Assembly: GCA_018813765.1 (NCBI GenBank)
Contig: JAHJBC010000012.1
Coordinates: 124,001-188,000, forward strand
DNA from: Gammaproteobacteria bacterium
GTDB taxonomy: Bacteria > Pseudomonadota > Gammaproteobacteria > Burkholderiales > Gallionellaceae
Length of the DNA: 64,000 nt
Reading direction: 5' to 3'
The position numbers and the translations under genes were made by a program. The notes under the pieces were generated by a model. That model was not told the origin of the DNA, did not search any database, and saw only the letters and a list, made by a program, of their open reading frames with translations. This document shows, piece after piece, positions 33,232 to 43,710 of this stretch. Within the stretch, counting starts at the first letter, position 1, and each line of letters opens with the position of its first letter.

Positions 33232-35130
33232 GTGAATAATCTGTTCAAGAGTATCGGGATATGGCTGGTCGTGGCGTTGGTGCTGATGACCGTGTTCAAC
33301 CAGTTCAATGCGCGCCAGCAATCTACTGCTCAGGCGCAACTGGATTATTCGCAGTTCCTCGAAGCGGTCAAATCGGGTCAGATCGATAAGGTGACCATCG
33401 AAGGGCGCACGCTCAAGGCGACCACCGCCGAAGGTAAACGTATCACCACCTATGCACCAAACGACCTGTGGCTGGTCTCCGACCTGCTCAAGAACGGCGT
33501 GCAGATCGAGGCCAGGCCGGACGAGGAGCAGGGCTTCCTGGCGCAGGTTTTCATCTCATGGTTCCCCATGCTGTTGCTGATCGGCGTGTGGATATTTTTC
33601 ATGCGCCAGATGCAGGGCGGCAAAAGCGGCGGCGCGTTCTCGTTCGGCAAGAGCAAGGCGCGCATGCTGGATGATTCCAAGGAACGAGTCACCTTCGCCG
33701 ACGTGGCCGGTTGCGACGAAGCCAAGGAAGATGTCTCCGAACTGGTCGATTTCCTGCGCGACCCGTCCAAGTTCCAGAACCTCGGCGGCCGCATTCCGCG
33801 CGGTGTACTGATGGTGGGCAGTCCCGGCACCGGCAAGACGCTGCTGGCCAAGGCCATCGCGGGCGAAGCCAAAGTGCCGTTCTTCTCCATCTCCGGTTCC
33901 GATTTCGTCGAGATGTTCGTCGGCGTTGGTGCCGCGCGCGTGCGCGACATGTTCGAGCAGGCCAAGAAGCAATCACCGTGCATCGTGTTCATCGACGAGA
34001 TTGACGCGGTCGGGCGCCAGCGCGGTGCCGGCCTCGGCGGCGGTAACGACGAGCGAGAGCAGACGCTGAACGCATTGCTGGTCGAGATGGACGGTTTCGA
34101 GGGTGCATCCGGTGTGATCGTCATCGCCGCAACCAACCGTCCCGACGTGCTCGACCCGGCGCTGCTGCGCCCGGGCCGTTTCGACCGCCAGGTGGTGGTG
34201 CCGCTGCCCGACATCCGCGGTCGCGAGCAGATCCTTATGGTGCACATGCGCAAGGTGCCGGTGGCGCCCGACGTGAAGGCCGACATCCTGGCGCGCGGCA
34301 CGCCCGGCATGTCCGGTGCCGACCTCGCCAACCTGGTGAACGAGGCGGCATTGTTCGCCGCACGCCGCGGCAAGCGCTTCGTCGAGATGGACGATTTCGA
34401 GTCCGCCAAGGACAAGATCATGATGGGCACCGAGCGCAAATCCATGATCATGCCGGAAGAGGAGCGCCGCAATACGGCGTATCACGAGTCCGGCCATGCA
34501 CTGGTGGCAAAACTGATGCCCAAGACCGATCCGGTGCACAAGGTCACCATCATTCCGCGCGGCCGCGCACTGGGATTGACCATGCAGTTGCCGTCTGAGG
34601 ACCGCTACAGCATGGACAAGGTGCGCATCCTCTCCACCATCGCCGTGCTGTTCGGTGGCCGCATCGCTGAAGAGCTGTTCATGAACCAGATGACCACCGG
34701 CGCTTCCAACGATTTCCAGCGTGCCACCGACATGGCGCGCAAGATGGTCACGCAATGGGGTATGTCCGAATCGCTGGGCACCATGGTCTATGCCGAAGAG
34801 GAAGGTGAGATATTCCTCGGCCGCTCCGTGACCACGCACAAGAACATCTCCGAAGCCACCATGCAGAAGGTGGACGCCGAGATCCGCAGCATCATCGACC
34901 AGCAGTATGGTCTTGCGCGCAAACTGATCGAAGACAACCGCGACAAGATCGAGGCGATGACCAAGGCGCTGCTGGAATGGGAGACCATAGACGCCGAGCA
35001 GATCGACGACATCATGGCGGGCAAGCCGCCGCGTCCGCCCAAGCCCAGCCAGAGCACGAAAGTGACCGAGCCGCCTGCGGACGAGACGCCGACCGCACCG
35101 GCGACCGGCAAGCCGGCCGAGGAAATTTAA
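33232..35130 (+). CDS. ftsH: ATP-dependent zinc metalloprotease FtsH
   Basis: A 632-aa membrane-anchored AAA+ protease. Two TM helices (about residues 7-24 and 103-123) flank a small periplasmic domain. Walker A GSPGTGKT, Walker B VFIDEID, the second region of homology [20 protein letters not shown] and the HESGH zinc site follow. The start is GTG 33232 with AAGGAG six bases upstream. The proline-rich C-terminal tail is of normal length. The stop is immediately followed by a GTAGC-type repeat. Confidence 0.98.
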   Translation: MNNLFKSIGIWLVVALVLMTVFNQFNARQQSTAQAQLDYSQFLEAVKSGQIDKVTIEGRTLKATTAEGKRITTYAPNDLWLVSDLLKNGVQIEARPDEEQGFLAQVFISWFPMLLLIGVWIFFMRQMQGGKSGGAFSFGKSKARMLDDSKERVTFADVAGCDEAKEDVSELVDFLRDPSKFQNLGGRIPRGVLMVGSPGTGKTLLAKAIAGEAKVPFFSISGSDFVEMFVGVGAARVRDMFEQAKKQSPCIVFIDEIDAVGRQRGAGLGGGNDEREQTLNALLVEMDGFEGASGVIVIAATNRPDVLDPALLRPGRFDRQVVVPLPDIRGREQILMVHMRKVPVAPDVKADILARGTPGMSGADLANLVNEAALFAARRGKRFVEMDDFESAKDKIMMGTERKSMIMPEEERRNTAYHESGHALVAKLMPKTDPVHKVTIIPRGRALGLTMQLPSEDRYSMDKVRILSTIAVLFGGRIAEELFMNQMTTGASNDFQRATDMARKMVTQWGMSESLGTMVYAEEEGEIFLGRSVTTHKNISEATMQKVDAEIRSIIDQQYGLARKLIEDNRDKIEAMTKALLEWETIDAEQIDDIMAGKPPRPPKPSQSTKVTEPPADETPTAPATGKPAEEI

Positions 35131-35133
35131 AGC

Positions 35134-35209
35134 AGCTCGTGGCAGGTAGCTTGTAGCGGGTAGCCACCCCCGGTTTTGCTACCAGCTACGGGCTACAAGC
35201 TACAAGCTT
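35134..35209. repeat. GTAGC/GCTAC palindromic repeat, copy 3
   Basis: The left arm 35134-35164 and right arm 35178-35209 are inverted copies (GGTAGCTTGTAGC against GCTACAAGCTAC), with loop CACCCCCGGTTTT. It lies three bases after the ftsH stop and ends directly at the folP ATG (35210), replacing the normal ribosome-binding region. Confidence 0.88.
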
Positions 35210-36037
35210 ATGCTTCGTTGCGGCAAATTCCCCCTCTCTCTCGACCGCCCACTCGTGATGGGCATCGTCAATGTCACTCCCGATTCCTTCTCCGATGGCG
35301 GGCAGCATGCATCTGCTGCTGCAGCAATCGCCTACGCAGAGCAACTGATCGCTGACGGAGCCGACATCCTCGACATCGGCGGCGAATCTACGCGCCCCGG
35401 AGCCGCTCAGGTGAGCGAGCAGGAGGAACTGGATCGTGTGCTGCCGGTCATTGAAGGCCTGCGCGGCATTTCCATCCCGATCTCCATCGATACATGGAAG
35501 CCTCAAGTGATGCGCGTTGCCCTGGCGGCGGGCGCGAGCATGGTCAATGACGTGAATGCCTTGCAGGCAGAGGGTGCCTTGCAGGTTGCCGCAGATTCCG
35601 GTGCGGCAGTCTGTCTGATGCACAAGCAAGGCACGCCGCAGACCATGCAGCAACGCCCCGAATATGAGAACGTCATGGCCGAAGTGAGTGCATTCCTGAG
35701 CGAACGTATCTCCTTGGCGGAAGCCGCGGGGATATCCCGTCAGCGCATCGTGATCGATCCGGGTTTTGGTTTTGGCAAGACACTGGCGCATAATCTCGAC
35801 CTGTTGCGTCAACTGGAAGCATTCGGCGCACTGGGCGTGCCGGTGCTGGCCGGGCTGTCGCGCAAGTCCATGCTGGGAGCGATCACCGGGCGCGAAGTCG
35901 GCGAGCGGGTGGCGGCGAGCGTGGCGGCAGCGTTGCTGGCAGTGCAGAGAGGCGCCGCCATCGTGCGTGTGCACGATGTGCGCGAGACGGTGGATGCCTT
36001 GAAGATTCTGGATGCAGTGAACGGGAGAGAACGATGA
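35210..36037 (+). CDS. folP: Dihydropteroate synthase
   Basis: A 275-aa enzyme joining p-aminobenzoate to the pterin pyrophosphate in folate synthesis; the sulfonamide target. Signatures: [26 protein letters not shown], and [13 protein letters not shown] 35210 gives the family-typical N-terminus (about 16 residues before MGIVNV), yet it has no Shine-Dalgarno because the palindromic repeat ends at it. The 3' end overlaps glmM (ATGA). Confidence 0.96.
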   Translation: MLRCGKFPLSLDRPLVMGIVNVTPDSFSDGGQHASAAAAIAYAEQLIADGADILDIGGESTRPGAAQVSEQEELDRVLPVIEGLRGISIPISIDTWKPQVMRVALAAGASMVNDVNALQAEGALQVAADSGAAVCLMHKQGTPQTMQQRPEYENVMAEVSAFLSERISLAEAAGISRQRIVIDPGFGFGKTLAHNLDLLRQLEAFGALGVPVLAGLSRKSMLGAITGREVGERVAASVAAALLAVQRGAAIVRVHDVRETVDALKILDAVNGRER

Positions 36038-37389
36038 GCAGAAAATTCTTCGGGACTGACGGTATACGCGGGCGCGTTGGGGTGCATCCCATCACGCCGC
36101 AATTCGTGATGACCCTGGGCTACGCGGCGGGCAAGGTGCTGGCGAAGGCGGAGCACACGCAGAACGAGCGGCCCGGTGTGCTGATCGGCAAGGACACCCG
36201 CATTTCCGGCTACATGCTGGAATCGGCGCTGGAAGCCGGACTCATCGCGGCCGGCATCGACGTCTATCTGGCCGGGCCGATCCCGACCCCCGCCGTGGCT
36301 TATCTCACGCGAGCCTTGCGCCTGCAGGCGGGGGTGGTCATCTCCGCTTCGCACAACCCGTTCGAGGACAACGGCATCAAGTTTTTCTCCGGCGGCGGCA
36401 CCAAATTGCCGGACGAGGTCGAGATTGCCATCGAGGCCGAACTGGGTAACGCGATGCAGACCAACCCGTCGGAAAACCTGGGCAAGGCCAAGCGCATCGA
36501 TGATGCCGTTGGGCGCTACATCGAGTTTTGCAAAAGCACCTTCCCGGCGGACATGAACCTGCGCGGTCTCAAGATCGTGGTGGACAGCGCGCATGGTGCG
36601 ACCTACCACATCGCGCGCCATGTTTTCCATGAACTCGGCGCGGACGTCATTGCCATCGGCGCCGATCCGAACGGCAAGAACATCAATGACGGCTATGGCG
36701 CCACCAAGCCCCTGAACCTGCAAAAGGCCGTTGTCGAGCACAAGGCCGACATCGGTATCGCACTCGACGGCGACGGCGACCGACTCGTCATGGTCGATGC
36801 GGCAGGCAAACTCTACGACGGCGACCAGTTGCTCTACGTCATCGCCAAGCACCGCCAGGCACAGGGTGTCCTGAAAGGCGGCGTGGTCGGCACACAGATG
36901 ACCAATCTAGCCTTCGAGCATGCCATGCAGAAATTCGGCATCCCCTTCGCGCGCGCCAAGGTCGGCGACCGTTACGTGCTGGAACTGATGCAGGAAAAAA
37001 AATGGCAACTCGGCGGCGAGAATTCCGGCCATATCATCTGCCTGGACAAACACAGTACCGGCGACGGCATCGTTTCCGCCTTGCAGGTCCTGCATGCGTT
37101 GCGCATGAAGCAGCAGACGCTGGCGCAGGCGGCGGGAGACCTGCACATGTATCCGCAGATACTCATCAACGTGAAAGTCACCGGCAAGGCGGCCGATCTG
37201 CTGGAGCGTACCGAGGTCACGGCGGAGGTGGCCAAAGCCGAACGCGACTTGAACGGCAAGGGGCGGGTGTTGTTGCGACCTTCCGGAACGGAACCCTTGT
37301 TACGGGTGATGGTTGAAGGCGAGGATGGGGTGCAGGTCAAGATGTGGGCGGAGAAGATCGCCGGTGTGGTGAAGGGGATGGCTGCCTGA
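36034..37389 (+). CDS. glmM: Phosphoglucosamine mutase
   Basis: A 451-aa enzyme converting glucosamine-6-P to glucosamine-1-P for peptidoglycan and LPS precursors. The catalytic serine is in [16 protein letters not shown], the metal loop is DGDGDR, and the sugar and phosphate loops are GGENSGHI and [14 protein letters not shown]. It overlaps folP by four bases. The gene order ftsH-folP-glmM is conserved in proteobacteria. Confidence 0.98.
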   Translation: MSRKFFGTDGIRGRVGVHPITPQFVMTLGYAAGKVLAKAEHTQNERPGVLIGKDTRISGYMLESALEAGLIAAGIDVYLAGPIPTPAVAYLTRALRLQAGVVISASHNPFEDNGIKFFSGGGTKLPDEVEIAIEAELGNAMQTNPSENLGKAKRIDDAVGRYIEFCKSTFPADMNLRGLKIVVDSAHGATYHIARHVFHELGADVIAIGADPNGKNINDGYGATKPLNLQKAVVEHKADIGIALDGDGDRLVMVDAAGKLYDGDQLLYVIAKHRQAQGVLKGGVVGTQMTNLAFEHAMQKFGIPFARAKVGDRYVLELMQEKKWQLGGENSGHIICLDKHSTGDGIVSALQVLHALRMKQQTLAQAAGDLHMYPQILINVKVTGKAADLLERTEVTAEVAKAERDLNGKGRVLLRPSGTEPLLRVMVEGEDGVQVKMWAEKIAGVVKGMAA

Positions 37390-37494
37390 ACTTGTTCAAG
37401 TTGCCGGAGCAATGGAGAACGCCGGATGATGCCCGGCGACTTTCATTGCGCAACTGGCCGGATCAGAAGTGGCTCAGCTTTGCACATTAGCAGG

Positions 37495-37570
37495 TAGGAT
37501 GGGTTGAGCGCAGCGATACCCATCGTTTGAAATATTGGATGTTGGGTATCGCTGCGCTCAACCCAACCTA
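37495..37570. repeat. Inverted repeat GGATGGGTTGAGCGCAGCGATACCCATC
   Basis: The left arm 37495-37524 and right arm 37539-37570 form a long near-perfect hairpin with a 14-base A/T-rich loop. It lies between the convergent glmM and pstB, where it could stop transcription from both sides. A solo arm of the same family is at 23326. Confidence 0.88.
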
Positions 37571-37580
37571 CATGCGGCGT

Positions 37581-38354
37581 TTAGCCGAAACGACCGGTAA
37601 TGTAATCTTCCGTCTCTTTCCGTTTCGGATTGGTGAACACCGTACTGGTATCCCCAAACTCGATCAGATCTCCCAGATACATGTAAGCCGTATAGTCAGA
37701 GACACGTGCAGCCTGCTGCATGTTGTGCGTCACGATGACGATGGTGAACTCCTTTTTCAATTCATCGATCAATTTTTCGATGTGCGCTGTGGAGATCGGG
37801 TCGAGCGCGGAGGTGGGTTCGTCCAGCAGCAGCACTTGCGGTTTGACGGCGATGGCGCGGGCGATGCACAGACGCTGCTGCTGTCCGCCGGACAGGCTGG
37901 TGCCGCTCTGTTTCAGTTTGTCGCTGACCTCGCCCCACAGTGCGGCTTTCTTCAAGGCCCATTCGACGCGCTCATCCATCTCGTAACGACTCAGGCTCTC
38001 ATACAGTTTTACGCCGAAAGCGATATTGTCGTAGATGGACATCGGGAACGGAGTCGGCTTCTGGAATACCATGCCGATCTTGGCGCGCAACATGTTGAGG
38101 TCCTGCTTGGGGTCGAGCACGTTTCTGCCGTCCAGCATGATCTGGCCGGTGGCCTTCTGCTTGGGATAGAGCTGATACATGCGGTTGAAGGTGCGCAACA
38201 GTGTCGACTTGCCGCAGCCGGACGGTCCGATGAAAGCGGTCACCATCTTTTCCGCGATATCCAGATTGATGTCCTGGAGGGCGCGGTAGTTGCCGTAGTA
38301 GAAGTTTAGGTCGCGTACGATGACCTTGGGCGTGTTGACTGTTTCAGCGTTCAT
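37581..38354 (-). CDS. pstB: Phosphate ABC transporter ATP-binding protein
   Basis: A 257-aa ATPase of the high-affinity phosphate transporter. Walker [10 protein letters not shown], the [16 protein letters not shown] signature and Walker [13 protein letters not shown] are intact. Last gene of the pstSCAB run, 18 bases after pstA. No phoU follows; the next feature is a repeat. Confidence 0.98.
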   Translation of the reverse strand: MNAETVNTPKVIVRDLNFYYGNYRALQDINLDIAEKMVTAFIGPSGCGKSTLLRTFNRMYQLYPKQKATGQIMLDGRNVLDPKQDLNMLRAKIGMVFQKPTPFPMSIYDNIAFGVKLYESLSRYEMDERVEWALKKAALWGEVSDKLKQSGTSLSGGQQQRLCIARAIAVKPQVLLLDEPTSALDPISTAHIEKLIDELKKEFTIVIVTHNMQQAARVSDYTAYMYLGDLIEFGDTSTVFTNPKRKETEDYITGRFG

Positions 38355-38372
38355 GAGTAGTGATTCCCGATA

Positions 38373-39218
38373 TCAATGTGTGGTTGCACTTTGGCGGAAC
38401 AGGATGCGCGCCAGGATGTTGAGCGTGAGTACGCTGATGGTGATCAGCAGCGCGCCGGCCCAGGCGAGATGCTGCCAGTCTTCGTAAGGGCTCATGGCGA
38501 ACTGGAAGATCACCACCGGCAGGTTGGCCAGCGGGCTGTTCATGTCGGCACTCCAGAACTGGTTGTTCAGGGCGGTGAACAACAGCGGGGCAGTCTCGCC
38601 GCTGATGCGGGCGATGGCCAGCATCACGCCGGTGATGATGCCGGCGCGAGCGGCGCGCAGGGTGACGAAGCTGACGATCTTCCATTGCGGCGCACCCAGA
38701 GCGGAAGCGGCCTCGCGCAGGGTGTTGGGGATCAGGCGCAGCATGTTCTCGGTGGTGCGGATCACGATGGGGATGACGATGATGGCCAGCGCCAAAGCGC
38801 CTGCCCAGCCGGAGAAGTGGCCGACGCGGATGACGTACACTTCGTACACGAACAGGCCGATCACGATGGAGGGGGCGGATAGCAGGATGTCATTGATGAA
38901 ACGGGTGACCGGTGCCAGCCAGCCGCGCTGCCCGAACTCGGCCAGATAAGTGCCGGCCAGGATGCCGATGGGCGTGCCGATCAGGGTGCCGAGCAGGCTC
39001 ATCATCAGCGTGCCGGCGATCGCGTTCAGCAGGCCGCCCGTGCTGCCGGGCGGCGGCGTCATCTGCGAGAAGACGGCAGGGGTGAGCGCGGTAAGGCCGT
39101 GGCTGAGCAAGGTGAACAGGATCCAGCACAGCCAGAACAGGCCGAAGGCCATGGCCAGCATGGAGACCAGCAGGCCGGTGATGTTGACGATGCGACGGCG
39201 GGTATAGAGTGTCAGCAT
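38373..39218 (-). CDS. pstA: Phosphate ABC transporter permease PstA
   Basis: A 281-aa inner-membrane permease with about six TM helices. The ABC-permease EAA-type loop is [21 protein letters not shown]. An [18 protein letters not shown] segment is typical of PstA. It lies five bases after pstC on the minus strand and pairs with it to form the channel. Confidence 0.97.
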   Translation of the reverse strand: MLTLYTRRRIVNITGLLVSMLAMAFGLFWLCWILFTLLSHGLTALTPAVFSQMTPPPGSTGGLLNAIAGTLMMSLLGTLIGTPIGILAGTYLAEFGQRGWLAPVTRFINDILLSAPSIVIGLFVYEVYVIRVGHFSGWAGALALAIIVIPIVIRTTENMLRLIPNTLREAASALGAPQWKIVSFVTLRAARAGIITGVMLAIARISGETAPLLFTALNNQFWSADMNSPLANLPVVIFQFAMSPYEDWQHLAWAGALLITISVLTLNILARILFRQSATTH

Positions 39219-39223
39219 GGCGT

Positions 39224-40189
39224 TCAGGTGGTCTGGCCCTCGCCTTTGCCCAGCTTGTGCAGCATCAGGCGCGCGAGTGACAGGACGACGAAAGTGATGA
39301 AGAAAAGGATCAGGCCCAGCTCGATCAGCGCCGAGGTATACAGCTCGCCGACCGCTTCGGTGAACTCGTTGGCCAGTGCCGAGGAGATGCTGTTGCCCGG
39401 CATCAGCAGGGATTTGCTCAGTTCATGCGCATTGCCGATGACGAAGGTGACGGCCATGGTCTCGCCCAGGGCGCGCCCCAGGCCGAGCATGATGCCGCCG
39501 ACCACGCCGATGCGCGTGAAGGGCAGCACGATCTTCATCACCACTTCCCAGGTCGTGGCGCCGACGCCGTAGGCAGATTCCTTCAGCATGGGCGGCACGA
39601 CTTCGAACACGTCGCGCATGACCGAGGCAATGAAGGGGATCACCATGATGGCGAGGATGATGCCGGCGGTCAGGATGCCGATGCCCATCGGCGGGCCGGC
39701 GAAGAACGGGCCGAGCATCGGCAGGGTGCCGATGTGGTCGTTGATCCAGGGCTCGAAGTGATCAGCGAACAACGGCGCGAACACGAACAAGCCCCACATG
39801 CCGTAGATGATGCTGGGAATGCCCGCCAGCAATTCAACGGCGATGCCGAGCGGCCGGCGCAACACGCGCGGCGACAGCTCGGTCAGGAATATGGCGATAC
39901 CGAAGCTGACCGGAATGGCGATCAGCAGTGCGATACCTGAGGTAACCAGTGTGCCTACGATGGGGACCAGTGCGCCGTATTCATCGGTGACCGGATTCCA
40001 TTCGTCACTGACGAGAAAGTGGAAACCGAACGCCTCTATGGCAGGCATGCTGCCGATCACCAGCGAGGCGATGATCGCGAGCAAGAGTGCCAGCACTCCG
40101 AAAGCCGATAGCCGGGTCAGACCACGGAACAACATGTCCAGCCATATCTGTTGCTTGAGCCGGGCTTGGTGCAGGAGCGTCGATTTCAT
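39224..40189 (-). CDS. pstC: Phosphate ABC transporter permease PstC
   Basis: A 321-aa inner-membrane permease. The PstC markers are [20 protein letters not shown] near residue 55 and the EAA loop [21 protein letters not shown]. It follows pstS after 88 bases, enough room for the usual partial terminator or processing site, though none is obvious. Confidence 0.97.
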   Translation of the reverse strand: MKSTLLHQARLKQQIWLDMLFRGLTRLSAFGVLALLLAIIASLVIGSMPAIEAFGFHFLVSDEWNPVTDEYGALVPIVGTLVTSGIALLIAIPVSFGIAIFLTELSPRVLRRPLGIAVELLAGIPSIIYGMWGLFVFAPLFADHFEPWINDHIGTLPMLGPFFAGPPMGIGILTAGIILAIMVIPFIASVMRDVFEVVPPMLKESAYGVGATTWEVVMKIVLPFTRIGVVGGIMLGLGRALGETMAVTFVIGNAHELSKSLLMPGNSISSALANEFTEAVGELYTSALIELGLILFFITFVVLSLARLMLHKLGKGEGQTT

Positions 40190-40277
40190 TTGTGCAATAG
40201 GTCTTGAGTGAAATTGGGGGGCATAGCGCCCCCCGAATTATAGCTTGCGCGCGCCGTTCGGCACACTCAGGCTTGGC

Positions 40278-41324
40278 TTACTTCCAGATCGCCTTGCCGT
40301 GGCCGTCGGTGATCTGTTCTTTCCAGGACTTGCGGATCATGGCGGTGACATTGCCCGGCAACGGCACGTAGTGCAGATCGGAAGCCATCTGGTCGCCCTT
40401 GCTGTAAGCCCAGTCAAAGAACTTCAGCACTTCAGCAGCGGTAGCGGCATTTTCCTGATTTTTGTATACCAGAATGAATGTCGCGCCGGCGATAGGCCAG
40501 CTGTCTGCACCCGGCTGATTCACGAGGATCTCTGCAAAGCCTTCCGAAGCTTTCCACTTGGCATTGCCGGCGGCAGCCTTGAAGCTTTCAGCTGTAGGAG
40601 AAACGAAGTGACCGTCGCGGTTCTTCAGTTGCGCGTAGGACATCTTGTTCTGCAGGGCGTAAGCATATTCAACATAGCCGATCGCACCCTTGATGCGCTG
40701 CACATAGGAAGCAACACCCTCGTTACCCTTGCCGCCCGTACCTGTGGGCCACTTCACTGCCTTGTCGGCGCCGACTTCGCGCATCCAGTCGGTGCTGACT
40801 GCCGCCAGATAGGAAGTGAAGATGTGGGTGGTGCCGGAGCCGTCAGCGCGGTGTACCACGGTGATCGCCTGGTCTGGCAGGTTCAGGCCTTTGTTGTCTG
40901 CAGCGATCTTGGAGTCGTTCCACTTGGTGATCTTGCCCATGAAGATGTCGACCAGGGTGTCGCTGGACAGCTTCAGTTGACCGGGGGATACGCCTTCAAC
41001 GTTGATGACCGGTACCACGCCGCCGATCACGGTCGGGAACTGTGTCAAGCCCAGCATGCCCAGTTCGTTGGCGTTCATCGGGGCGTCGGTAGCACCAAAG
41101 TCCACGGTTTTGGCTTTGATCTGCTTGATGCCGCCGCCGGAGCCGATGGATTGATAATTCATGCCTACACCGGTCTCATTCTTGTAGGCTTCAGCCCACT
41201 TGGCGTAAACGGGGTAGGGGAAGGTAGCACCAGCGCCGGTGATGTTCCCGGCGAACGCGGTACCGGCAGACAGCAGGGCAACTGACAGGCCGATGCTGTT
41301 AAAAAGTCGATTCAGTTTGCTCAT
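40278..41324 (-). CDS. pstS: Phosphate-binding periplasmic protein PstS
   Basis: 348 aa with a signal peptide ending SAGTAFA and the mature start GNITGAGATFPYPVYAKW. Phosphate-binding segments such as GSGGGIKQIKAKTVDFGATD and RADGSGTTHIF are visible. It captures phosphate for PstCAB. First gene of the operon; a Pho-box-like array and a -10 element lie about 60-100 bases upstream. Confidence 0.97.
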   Translation of the reverse strand: MSKLNRLFNSIGLSVALLSAGTAFAGNITGAGATFPYPVYAKWAEAYKNETGVGMNYQSIGSGGGIKQIKAKTVDFGATDAPMNANELGMLGLTQFPTVIGGVVPVINVEGVSPGQLKLSSDTLVDIFMGKITKWNDSKIAADNKGLNLPDQAITVVHRADGSGTTHIFTSYLAAVSTDWMREVGADKAVKWPTGTGGKGNEGVASYVQRIKGAIGYVEYAYALQNKMSYAQLKNRDGHFVSPTAESFKAAAGNAKWKASEGFAEILVNQPGADSWPIAGATFILVYKNQENAATAAEVLKFFDWAYSKGDQMASDLHYVPLPGNVTAMIRKSWKEQITDGHGKAIWK

Positions 41325-41383
41325 TTCAAGTTCTCCAATGGATAGGGGATTGTTCGTTTGCTCGCCGTTTGCCAGCGAATCGC

Positions 41384-41427
41384 ATCATAGAGCTTGTTTA
41401 TTACACAATTATTACACAATGTAACAA
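41384..41427 (-). promoter_or_regulatory. Candidate PhoB-dependent pst promoter
   Basis: On the minus strand three 7-mers recur every 11 bases: TTGTTAC, TGTAATA and TGTAATA, each separated by ATTG (41399-41427). Nine bases later comes TATGAT (41384-41389) as a -10. Two or more 7-base direct repeats with 4-base AT-rich spacers, set about 10 bases before a -10 and replacing the -35, is the layout of Pho boxes. The words differ from the E. coli CTGTCAT, so this is inferred. Confidence 0.55.
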
Positions 41428-41566
41428 ACGGAAGCTGGGTTGCTGACATGAGGGCGGAGGGCCGATTCGGGGGCTGTAATGAGCTTTGCGGAGTAACACT
41501 CCCGTCTGAGTGGCTTAGGATAGCTGGCGCAGTTTCAGCGGCGGTGAAATGGTCGCCAAATGAAAT

Positions 41567-41597
41567 AAAAAAGGCGACCGAATGGTCGCCTTTTTGT
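41567..41597 (-). terminator. Rho-independent terminator after the PpiC gene
   Basis: AAAAAGGCGACC and GGTCGCCTTTTT form a 12-bp stem around a short loop, with A-runs and T-runs on both sides so that it could work in both directions. It lies about 15 bases past the stop codon of the PpiC gene. Confidence 0.88.
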
Positions 41598-41611
41598 CGA
41601 AGTTGAACCGC

Positions 41612-42400
41612 TTACTCGATCCTGGCCTTGCCGCGCAATTCCTCGATGGCCTTCTGCAACGCTTGCTGCTGCAGGCGTTTTTCCAGATTGGGCTTGATCT
41701 CGTCGAATGACGGCACCTTCAACTCGCGCGTGTCCTCCAGTTTGATGATGTGCCAGCCGAACTGGGTCTGCACCGGGGCGCTGACCTGTCCCTTTTTCAG
41801 TTGGGCTGCCGCTTCGGCAAAGGGTTGCACGAAGTTGGCGGGAACAGACCAGCCCAACTCGCCGCCCTTGTCCTTGGAGCCGGGATCCATGCTCTTGGCC
41901 TTGGCTGTCTTGGCAAAGCTGGCCCCCTTCTTCTTCAGATCGGCAGCCACCTTGTTCGCCTCTTCCTCGCTGGCGACGAGGATGTGCGAGAGCTTGAATT
42001 CCTTGTTGCCGATGCGCGACTTCATGGCATCGAATTCCTGTTTCAGCGCTTCCTCGCTCACGGGATGGGTCTTGGCGTAATCCTGCACGTAGGCGCTGGC
42101 CAGGATGGATTGGCGCGACAACTCGATCTGCTCGGCGGTCTCTGCCTGCTTGTCGAGTCCGGCCTTGGCTGCGGCCTGCGAGATGACTTCCAGATTGATG
42201 AGGTCGTCCTTGATGGCCTTCTGCAATTCCGGGGTGTCCGGCTGGCCTTGCTGGGCGGCGAACTTGACGCGCAAATCCACGCGCGACTGGGGAATGGCCA
42301 CGCCGTTCACCAGTGCGGCAGCCTTCTCGTCGGCGGCCTGCGTGCATGCGGTGAAAGCCAGCAATGTCGACAGCATGGCGAATTTGGAAAATTTCAGCAT
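41612..42400 (-). CDS. PpiC-type (parvulin) peptidyl-prolyl isomerase lipoprotein
   Basis: 262 aa. A lipoprotein-like signal (LLAFTACTQA, lipobox-like FTAC) precedes a SurA/PrsA-like N-terminal helical region and a parvulin domain. The domain runs from FKLSHILVASEEEANKVAADL through GGELGWSVPANFVQPFAEA to TQFGWHIIKLEDTRE. Likely role: folding of exported proteins in the periplasm. ATG 42400 has GGAAAG eight bases upstream. The gene stands alone, closed by a terminator. Confidence 0.9.
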   Translation of the reverse strand: MLKFSKFAMLSTLLAFTACTQAADEKAAALVNGVAIPQSRVDLRVKFAAQQGQPDTPELQKAIKDDLINLEVISQAAAKAGLDKQAETAEQIELSRQSILASAYVQDYAKTHPVSEEALKQEFDAMKSRIGNKEFKLSHILVASEEEANKVAADLKKKGASFAKTAKAKSMDPGSKDKGGELGWSVPANFVQPFAEAAAQLKKGQVSAPVQTQFGWHIIKLEDTRELKVPSFDEIKPNLEKRLQQQALQKAIEELRGKARIE

Positions 42401-42467
42401 GTTTCTTTCCTTTGAAGGTTGAGTTGGGGGCGGTTCAGAAAATACCCGAGGCGCAATATAGCACGGC

Positions 42468-42770
42468 TCAGACGGGAAATACTTTACGGAACGGACGAAC
42501 GGCGACCTGCGCATAGACCCCCGCTGCAACATAAGGATCGGCCGCCGCCCAGGCTTCCGCCTCGGCCAGCGAGTCGAATTCTGCCACGATCAGACTGCCG
42601 CTGAATCCGGCCGGACCGGGGTCGACGGCATCGACCGCAGGGAAGGGCCCCGCCATCAGCAGACGGCCCTCATCCTGCAAGGTCTGCAAACGTGCCAGAT
42701 GCGCGGGTCGCGCGGCCGCGCGCTTTTTCAGGCTGTCGGGGATGTCGTTTCCAAAAATGGCGTAGAGCAT
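42468..42770 (-). CDS. yciI: YciI-like protein
   Basis: A 100-aa protein of the YCII superfamily: the N-terminal [23 protein letters not shown] carries the family His, and the C-terminus has [22 protein letters not shown] with the D-P-Y motif. Function is poorly known; related domains act as small dimeric enzymes. The start overlaps the yciB stop (TGATG); GTG 42773 is an alternative. Last gene of the phoH-gst-msrB-yciB-yciI operon. Confidence 0.9.
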   Translation of the reverse strand: MLYAIFGNDIPDSLKKRAAARPAHLARLQTLQDEGRLLMAGPFPAVDAVDPGPAGFSGSLIVAEFDSLAEAEAWAAADPYVAAGVYAQVAVRPFRKVFPV

Positions 42771-43318
42771 CACTGCTCCTCTTTCTCGTCATCTTCGACG
42801 TACTTCGACAGCATTGCGGCTTGTGCGATGACGAACAGCAGCATCAGGCCGGTGGCGCCGAACAGTTTGAAATTGACCCATGTGTCCGTGGAGTAATTCA
42901 ACGCGACATACAAGTTGAGCACGCCGAGCACGGCGAAGAAAGCACTCCAGGCAAGGTTCACGTTGCCCCACACCGGATCGGACAGGGAGATTTTTTCCTG
43001 CATCAGGGCGCGCATCAGATTTTTCTTGAACAGGACGGGGGAGAGTATAAGCGTGGCGGAAAAGAGCCAATACAACACGCTCGGTTTCCATTTGATGAAG
43101 GTCTCATCGTGCAGCAGCAGCGTCGCGCCGCCGAACACGGTGATGATGCCCAGACTAACCCACAACATGGTGTCGACCTTGCCGTGGCGGTATTTGACCC
43201 AGGCGACTTGGGCGAAGGTCGCCAGGATGGCGGTGGCGGTGGCAGCAAAGACGCCCGCGAGTTTGAAAACACCGAAAAACAGGATAACGGGGAAAAGGTC
43301 GAAGAGAAGTTTCATCAT
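42770..43318 (-). CDS. yciB: Inner membrane septation-related protein YciB
   Basis: A 182-aa membrane protein (older names ispZ or septation protein A) with five predicted helices and the family segments [14 protein letters not shown] and [19 protein letters not shown]. Linked to envelope integrity and cell division in enterics. The start overlaps the msrB stop (TAATG). The acidic C-terminus (VEDDEKEEQ) is typical. Confidence 0.95.
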   Translation of the reverse strand: MMKLLFDLFPVILFFGVFKLAGVFAATATAILATFAQVAWVKYRHGKVDTMLWVSLGIITVFGGATLLLHDETFIKWKPSVLYWLFSATLILSPVLFKKNLMRALMQEKISLSDPVWGNVNLAWSAFFAVLGVLNLYVALNYSTDTWVNFKLFGATGLMLLFVIAQAAMLSKYVEDDEKEEQ

Positions 43319-43710
43319 TACTTTCTATCGAGTGCGAGCGAGGCGGAATTGATGCAGAAGCGCAATCCGGTGGGTTCCGGGCCGTCCTCGAACACATGGC
43401 CGAGGTGAGCGTCGCAATTGGCGCAGCAGACTTCGATGCGGTCCAGCCCGAGCGGGTCGTCCTCGTTGTAGACGACAGCCTCCTCGTCGATGGGCTGCCA
43501 GAAGCTGGGCCAGCCGGTGCCGGATTCGTATTTGGTCTCCGAGTCGAACAGGGGGTGGCCGCAGCACACGCAGCGGTAGATGCCGATGTCGTGGCAATCC
43601 CAGTATTCGCCGGTGAAGGCGGGTTCGGTGCCACACTTGCGGCATACTTCGAATTGTTCCGGCGTCAGCTCTTCCTGCCACTCGTCATCGGTCTTGTCGA
43701 ATTCGTTCAT
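43318..43710 (-). CDS. msrB: Peptide methionine (R)-S-oxide reductase
   Basis: A 130-aa enzyme repairing Met-R-sulfoxide. Zinc-binding CxxC pairs (CVCC and CANC), the substrate segment [12 protein letters not shown] and the catalytic RFCINSASL (Cys) are present. The start at 43710 overlaps the gst stop (ATGA). No signal peptide, so cytoplasmic. Confidence 0.96.
   Translation of the reverse strand: MNEFDKTDDEWQEELTPEQFEVCRKCGTEPAFTGEYWDCHDIGIYRCVCCGHPLFDSETKYESGTGWPSFWQPIDEEAVVYNEDDPLGLDRIEVCCANCDAHLGHVFEDGPEPTGLRFCINSASLALDRK

Noticed and set aside
32060-35209. The GTAGC repeats as a CRISPR array
   Set aside because: The copies are kilobases apart, imperfect, and have whole genes between them; there are no uniform spacers and no cas genes.
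41394-41606. 70-codon ORF between pstS and the PpiC gene
   Set aside because: It covers the Pho-box-like array and the terminator; no ribosome-binding site.
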